Source: an uncultured Oscillospiraceae bacterium (lineage in GTDB: Bacteria; Bacillota; Clostridia; Oscillospirales; Oscillospiraceae). Taken from it: a stretch of DNA of 64,000 bases. The stretch spans positions 186,001 through 250,000 of the forward strand of contig CAKTMF010000002.1 of the NCBI GenBank assembly GCA_934573855.1. Direction: 5' to 3'. Positions 60,447 through 64,000 of this stretch are shown here, one piece after another (the first letter of the stretch is position 1; every line of letters starts with the position of its first letter). Position numbers and translations under genes: made by a program. Under the pieces are notes generated by a model that saw only the letters and a program-made list of their open reading frames with translations, had not been told where the DNA came from and ran no database searches.

Positions 60447-61277
60447 TCACACCGCCACGGGGATCTTGTGGCTGAAATCGCTGTACTCATAGCCCTCGAC
60501 GCGGAAGCTGTCGCGGGTGAATTTATAGAAATCGTCCACCGTGGGGTCGATGATAAAGCGCGGCGCGGCCTTCGGCTCATTCGCGATGATCTCCTCAACG
60601 ACGGGGACATGGCGGTCGTATATGTGCGCGTCGGCGATGACGTGGACAAATTCCCCCAGCTCGAGCCCGGAGACCTGCGCGAGCATCATCGTCAGCACCG
60701 AATACTGCACCACGTTCCAATTGTTAGCTGCCAGCATATCCTGTGATCGCTGGTTGAGTATAGCGTTGAGCTTATTGCCGGTGACGTTATAGGTCATGGA
60801 GTAGGCGCAGGGGTAGAGCGCCATCTCGGACAGGTCGGCGAAATTATAGAGATTCGTCATAATGCGGCGCGAGGCGGGGTTATGCCTGAGATCCCAGATG
60901 ACTCTGTCGATCTGGTCCATGTCCCCCTCCGGGTAGTGGTGCTTCACGCCCACCTGATAGCCGTAGGCCTTGCCTATGGAGCCGTTTTCGTCCGCCCACG
61001 CGTCCCAGACGCGGGTGCGCAGGTCGTTGACGTTATTGCTCTTTTGCTGCCATATCCAGAGAAGCTCGTCAATGGCGGACTTCCAGTAGGTGCGGCGGAT
61101 GGTGAGTATCGGGAACTCCTGCGAGAGGTCGTAACGGTTCACGACGCCGAAGCTCTTCACGGTGTGGGCCGGGGTGCCGTCCTCCCAGCGGGGGCGTACC
61201 TCGCGGTCGGTGTCCCACACGCCGTTTTCAAGGATGTCCCTGCAATTTTGGATGAATATCTCGTCTGCTCTGCTCAT
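60447..61277 (-). CDS. thyA: Thymidylate synthase ThyA
   Basis: A 276-residue thymidylate synthase, which methylates dUMP with methylene-THF. The catalytic cysteine lies in ALYPCAYSMTYNV (usual PCH; here PCA), followed by LNAILNQRSQDM, the phosphate-binding RSxD-type segment, and HVIADAHIYDRHV. The N-terminal RTYWKSAIDELLWIWQQKSN and WDAWADENGSIGKAYGYQ segments match the folate-dependent ThyA and not ThyX. The altered position after the catalytic cysteine fits the longer clostridial ThyA type. First gene of a two-gene operon with folA. Confidence 0.94.
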   Translation of the reverse strand: MSRADEIFIQNCRDILENGVWDTDREVRPRWEDGTPAHTVKSFGVVNRYDLSQEFPILTIRRTYWKSAIDELLWIWQQKSNNVNDLRTRVWDAWADENGSIGKAYGYQVGVKHHYPEGDMDQIDRVIWDLRHNPASRRIMTNLYNFADLSEMALYPCAYSMTYNVTGNKLNAILNQRSQDMLAANNWNVVQYSVLTMMLAQVSGLELGEFVHVIADAHIYDRHVPVVEEIIANEPKAAPRFIIDPTVDDFYKFTRDSFRVEGYEYSDFSHKIPVAV

Positions 61278-61424
61278 CGTGTCTCCGCCTTTCGGGATTT
61301 TTTCTCATTCTATCACAGCTTTGACCCAAGGGGAAGTCCTTTTTCCTCCGTCCGCCTTCCGCCGCCGTTTTTCTAACACGAAACTCCGCGGCGCGGAATA
61401 CTATGGTCTGTGGAGGTGATGCGC

Positions 61425-62288
61425 GTGAGGTTTGCCGTCATCGGCGGAGACAGAAGATCGGTGCTGCTGTGTACACAGCTTGCGCGGGACGGCCATAGGG
61501 TATATACATACGCGCTCGAAAAGGCGGAGCTTCCGGCGGAAATACCGAAGTCCGGCTGCCTGCAGGGCTGTGTCTACGGTGCGGACTGCGTTGTGCTGCC
61601 CGTGCCGGCGGAAAAGGCGTCCTTTGTCAACGCGCCCTTTTCCGTTGAGCCGCTCGAGCGCGAGAGACTTATCGACGCGCTGTGGAAGGGGCAGCTCCTC
61701 TGCGGCGGAAAGCTCAGCGAAGCGCTGCGCTCGTCGGCGCTCGCTGCCGGGGTACACGCGGTGGATATCATGGCAAGGCCCGCCTTCTCGGTGGGGAACG
61801 CCGCGCTGACGGCGGAGGGCGCGCTCGAGATAATGCTGCGCCAGAGCGAGAGGAGCATACGCGCGAGCCGGGTGCTGATACTCGGCCGCGGAAGAATAGG
61901 GCGCATACTCGCGTCCATGCTGCACTCCCTCGGTGCGGAGGTGACGGTGGCGGCGCGCCGCGCCGCCGACAGGGCGGAGAGCCGCGTACTCGGCATGGAG
62001 GCGGTCGATTTCCCGGAGCTGGAAAACGGTCTCGGCCGCTACGACTTCATTGTGAACACCGTGCCGGCGCGTGTGATGACCGAGACAATGCTCTGCACCG
62101 TGGAGGACGCGCTCCTCATCGAGCTTGCCTCGCCCCCCGGCGGCTTTGACCGGGTGCTGGCGGAGAACATCGGTCTGAGGGTCACGTCCGCGCCCGGTCT
62201 GCCGGGCAAGTGCGCGCCCTACGCCGCGGCGGAGCTTATCCGCGAGACGGTCTATGACGTCATAAGGGAACAGGAGGGTCAGGATTGA
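61425..62288 (+). CDS. dpaA: Dipicolinate synthase subunit DpaA (SpoVFA)
   Basis: A 287-residue subunit of dipicolinate synthase, which makes the spore calcium chelator from a lysine-pathway precursor in the mother cell. The Rossmann motif is LILGRGRIGRILASMLHSLG, preceded by DIMARPAFSVGNAALTAEGA and followed by FIVNTVPARVM and APGLPGKCAPYAAAELI, all typical of DpaA. The GTG at 61425 is chosen because GGAGGTGAT is correctly spaced to it; ATG 61419 lies too close to that site. Overlaps dpaB by 4 bp. A weak SigK-like promoter (ACAC, 16 bp, AATACTATG) precedes it. Confidence 0.93.
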   Translation: MRFAVIGGDRRSVLLCTQLARDGHRVYTYALEKAELPAEIPKSGCLQGCVYGADCVVLPVPAEKASFVNAPFSVEPLERERLIDALWKGQLLCGGKLSEALRSSALAAGVHAVDIMARPAFSVGNAALTAEGALEIMLRQSERSIRASRVLILGRGRIGRILASMLHSLGAEVTVAARRAADRAESRVLGMEAVDFPELENGLGRYDFIVNTVPARVMTETMLCTVEDALLIELASPPGGFDRVLAENIGLRVTSAPGLPGKCAPYAAAELIRETVYDVIREQEGQD

Positions 62289-62857
62289 GCGACAAAAAAC
62301 GCATTGGCTGGGCCTTGTGCGGCTCATACTGCACATATGAACGGGTTTTTGAGGAAATGGAGAAGCTTGCGGCGCGATATGAGCTGCTGCCCATCATGAG
62401 CGAGAACGCCGCCGCGACGGACAGCCGCTTCGGCGCGGCCGTGGAAAACATAAAGCGCGTTATCCGCATAACGGGGAAAAAGCCCGTCGCCACTATCTCC
62501 GACGCGGAGCCTCTGGGTCCCGCGACGCCCATGGAGGCGCTCGTCATCGCGCCCTGCACGGGGAACACGCTCGCGAAGCTCGCAAACGGCGTGACCGACA
62601 CCGCCGTCACCATGGCGGCGAAGGCTCACCTCAGAAACGGCAGACCCCTCGTCATCGCCTTTTCTACCAATGACGGACTCTCCGGCTCGGCGGAGAACAT
62701 AGCGAAGCTCCTCAACCGTAAAAACGTCTACTTTGTCCCGTTCTCACAGGACGATCCGGCGAAAAAGCCGCGCTCGCTTCAGGCGGACTTTTCGCTCATT
62801 GAGGAGACGCTCAAGGCCTCGCTCAACGGCTGGCAGCTCCAGCCCATGCTTAAATGA
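62285..62857 (+). CDS. dpaB: Dipicolinate synthase subunit DpaB (SpoVFB)
   Basis: A 190-residue flavoprotein-like subunit of dipicolinate synthase. Features: KRIGWALCGSYCTYERVF at the N terminus, LVIAPCTGNTLAKLANGVTD (phosphopantothenoylcysteine-decarboxylase-like FMN region) and PLVIAFSTNDGLSGSAENIAKL. Starts at a TTG that overlaps the dpaA stop as TTGA, with GGAGGG upstream. With dpaA it completes the two-subunit enzyme. Confidence 0.93.
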   Translation: MSDKKRIGWALCGSYCTYERVFEEMEKLAARYELLPIMSENAAATDSRFGAAVENIKRVIRITGKKPVATISDAEPLGPATPMEALVIAPCTGNTLAKLANGVTDTAVTMAAKAHLRNGRPLVIAFSTNDGLSGSAENIAKLLNRKNVYFVPFSQDDPAKKPRSLQADFSLIEETLKASLNGWQLQPMLK

Positions 62858-62903
62858 AGGCAAGGCTCCTATGCGGAAGCATAGGAGCCTTGTGTAATAA
62901 TTA

Positions 62904-63491
62904 TTATTTCAGGACTCCGGCGGTGAATATCTCAAGCCCGATACCGATGAGTATCACCCCGCCGAGGATCGAGGCCTTGCCCGCGAGCTTCGTGCCGAAC
63001 CTGCGGCCGATGAGCAGCCCCGTCATGCAGATAACGAAGGTGACGGCGCCGATAATGAACGCCTCGACGAGCGCCTCGCGCAGAGTATACTCCGCGATGG
63101 TGAAGCCGACCGACAGCGCGTCGATCGAGGTCGCCACGCCCTGCAGCGCGAGCGCCCAGAGGCTCAGCCCGCTGACCTCCTCGTCCTTTTCGCCGCAGCG
63201 CAGCCCCTCGCGGAGCATGCTGCCGCCGATGTAGAGAAGGAGTGCCAGCGCGATCCACGGGATGAATTTCTGGAAGGCGGTGAACGTCTCCGCCACTGTG
63301 CGCACGCAGAACCAGCCGATGAGCGGCATGGCGATCTGGAAAAAGCCGAAGGTCCCCGCGATCAGGCACATGCGGCGGCGCGGCATGTGCGGCTCGTTGA
63401 GACCGTTTGCCATGGAGACGGAAAACGCGTCCATCGCAAGCCCGACGCCGAACAGCACCGCGTTCAGATAAAAAACAAAGCCAAGCTTCAT
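62904..63491 (-). CDS. mntP: MntP-family manganese efflux protein
   Basis: A 195-residue six-helix membrane protein with the twofold MntP/DUF204 repeat: GVGLAMDAFSVSMANG in the first half and LQGVATSIDALSVGFTIAEY in the second, each with the Asp-Ala/Asp-Ala pair that lines the manganese path. Export of Mn(II) is the known function of the family. RBS GGGAGATAAGGGG before the ATG. No yybP-type manganese riboswitch was recognised upstream. Confidence 0.88.
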   Translation of the reverse strand: MKLGFVFYLNAVLFGVGLAMDAFSVSMANGLNEPHMPRRRMCLIAGTFGFFQIAMPLIGWFCVRTVAETFTAFQKFIPWIALALLLYIGGSMLREGLRCGEKDEEVSGLSLWALALQGVATSIDALSVGFTIAEYTLREALVEAFIIGAVTFVICMTGLLIGRRFGTKLAGKASILGGVILIGIGLEIFTAGVLK

Positions 63492-63603
63492 ATGCCCCTT
63501 ATCTCCCCTGCCGCAGGGCGGCTTTTTTCTTGAGAAACGGGCTTTATTGTACCATCAGCACGCCGCCGTGTCAATTTTTTCCGCAAAAACGCGCAGAAAA
63601 ACC

Positions 63604-63632
63604 TTGACATTGACGCGGGAATATTGTAGTAT
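63604..63632 (+). promoter_or_regulatory. Sigma-A promoter of the rplJ transcript
   Basis: TTGACA (63604-63609), 17-bp spacer, TAGTAT (63627-63632). Confidence 0.78.
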
Positions 63633-63640
63633 ATTTGAGC

Positions 63641-63755
63641 GCTCCGAAGACAGCAGGTGGCTCAGGCCGTAAATCCTGCCGAGGACATCAACAATTTTCA
63701 TTGTTTTTGTGCCTTTGTGTCCTTTCGGATGCAGGGGTTTTCTTTTTGGGCGCGC
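63641..63755 (+). ncRNA. Ribosomal protein L10 leader
   Basis: The leader between the promoter and rplJ contains GAAGACAGCAGGTGGCTC and CCTGCCGAGGACATCAAC, the conserved pairing elements of Firmicutes L10 leaders, to which the L10(L12)4 complex binds to repress its own operon. T-rich stretches further down suggest attenuation. Confidence 0.82.
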
Positions 63756-63785
63756 TTATCACAAGTGTGGAGGTGAAATACACAT

Positions 63786-64000
63786 ATGCCTAACGCAAAG
63801 GTTCTTAGCGAAAAGCAGGCGATCGTTGAGGCTCTCGCACAGCGCATCCAGGCCGCTCAGGCCGGTATTCTGGTCGACTATAAGGGAATTACGGTCGATG
63901 AGGACACCGCTCTGCGCCGCGACCTGCGCAAGGAAGGCGTAGATTACTCCGTCGTCAAGAACACCCTGACCAGAAAGGCTCTGGACAAGCTGGGAATGAA
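63786..64000 (+). CDS. rplJ: 50S ribosomal protein L10, 3' end cut by window
   Basis: The first 71 codons of L10, which anchors the L7/L12 stalk on 23S rRNA. MPNAKVLSEKQAIVEALAQ, then GILVDYKGITVDED and VKNTLTRKALDKLGM are typical. Excellent site GGAGGTGA upstream of the ATG. rplL should follow outside the window. Confidence 0.95.
   Translation, partial: MPNAKVLSEKQAIVEALAQRIQAAQAGILVDYKGITVDEDTALRRDLRKEGVDYSVVKNTLTRKALDKLGM

Noticed and set aside
63492..63603. Manganese (yybP-ykoY) riboswitch upstream of mntP
   Set aside because: The conserved loop sequences of that riboswitch are not present and the region is short.
1..64000. tRNA, rRNA, transposase or prophage genes
   Set aside because: None recognised when reading both strands; the two mobile-looking elements found are non-coding.

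Overview
Organism: a high-GC, anaerobic, spore-forming Firmicute, most likely a gut Oscillospiraceae or related clostridial genome. This rests on an oxygen-sensitive class III ribonucleotide reductase with its activase, sporulation genes (sigG, spoIID, dpaA-dpaB), strong GGAGG ribosome binding sites with frequent GTG/TTG starts, ATGA-type gene overlaps, and clusters of palindromic intergenic repeats. I saw no rRNA, tRNA, CRISPR array, prophage or transposase gene. Layout: 1-5166 holds the end of an M32 carboxypeptidase, then rarA, a DUF951 gene, a GIY-YIG gene and a membrane-anchored PIG-L deacetylase. 5488-10521 holds a HAD phosphatase and LysR regulator divergent from a TAXI-type TRAP transporter. 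10589-23916 is a peptidoglycan amino-sugar salvage locus: an RpiR regulator divergent from a CUT1 ABC importer, acetyltransferase, PIG-L deacetylase, murQ, esterase, anmK, NamZ-type exo-muramidase (DUF1343), nagZ, a MurK-like kinase and a YesL protein. Both divergent promoters carry the same TGAAA-N5-TTTCA palindrome. 24215-25966 is an ECF sigma factor operon plus PepSY genes, and both transcription units start at the same ECF-type promoter sequence. 26132-31178 holds a GH13 glucosidase and two FAD-dependent proteins. 31318-36557 is a four-gene operon: a CotH-kinase lipoprotein, a VTC-domain protein, a DUF4956 membrane protein and a DUF4353 beta-helical lipoprotein. 36628-41502 holds an ECF-type vitamin S component, a shortened MocR regulator, an exported esterase, a TetR regulator and putP. 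41592-43817 is a c-di-AMP (ydaO) riboswitch controlling a Kup potassium transporter. 44281-48446 is nrdG, nrdD (with a fused thioredoxin domain) and trxB. 49069-50842 is a lysine riboswitch controlling an NhaC-family transporter. 50943-51228 is a MITE-like element, followed by YwaF-like, LRR and AraC genes and a possible small RNA. 54584-63491 holds a membrane protein, spoIID, sigG, a tyrosine phosphatase fused to a barstar domain, an aldo/keto reductase remnant, folA, thyA, dpaA-dpaB and mntP. The window ends in the L10 leader and the start of rplJ. How the parts fit: the salvage locus can take in GlcNAc/MurNAc sugars or disaccharides, split them in the cytoplasm (NamZ and NagZ show no signal peptide), phosphorylate them and remove the lactyl ether. 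nrdG-nrdD-trxB form one anaerobic dNTP unit, and folA-thyA supply dTMP. Potassium and lysine uptake are each placed under a riboswitch. The least understood parts, and the best candidates for new biology, are the CotH-VTC-DUF4956-DUF4353 operon, the phosphatase-barstar fusion, the ECF-PepSY regulon and the modular non-coding repeats.
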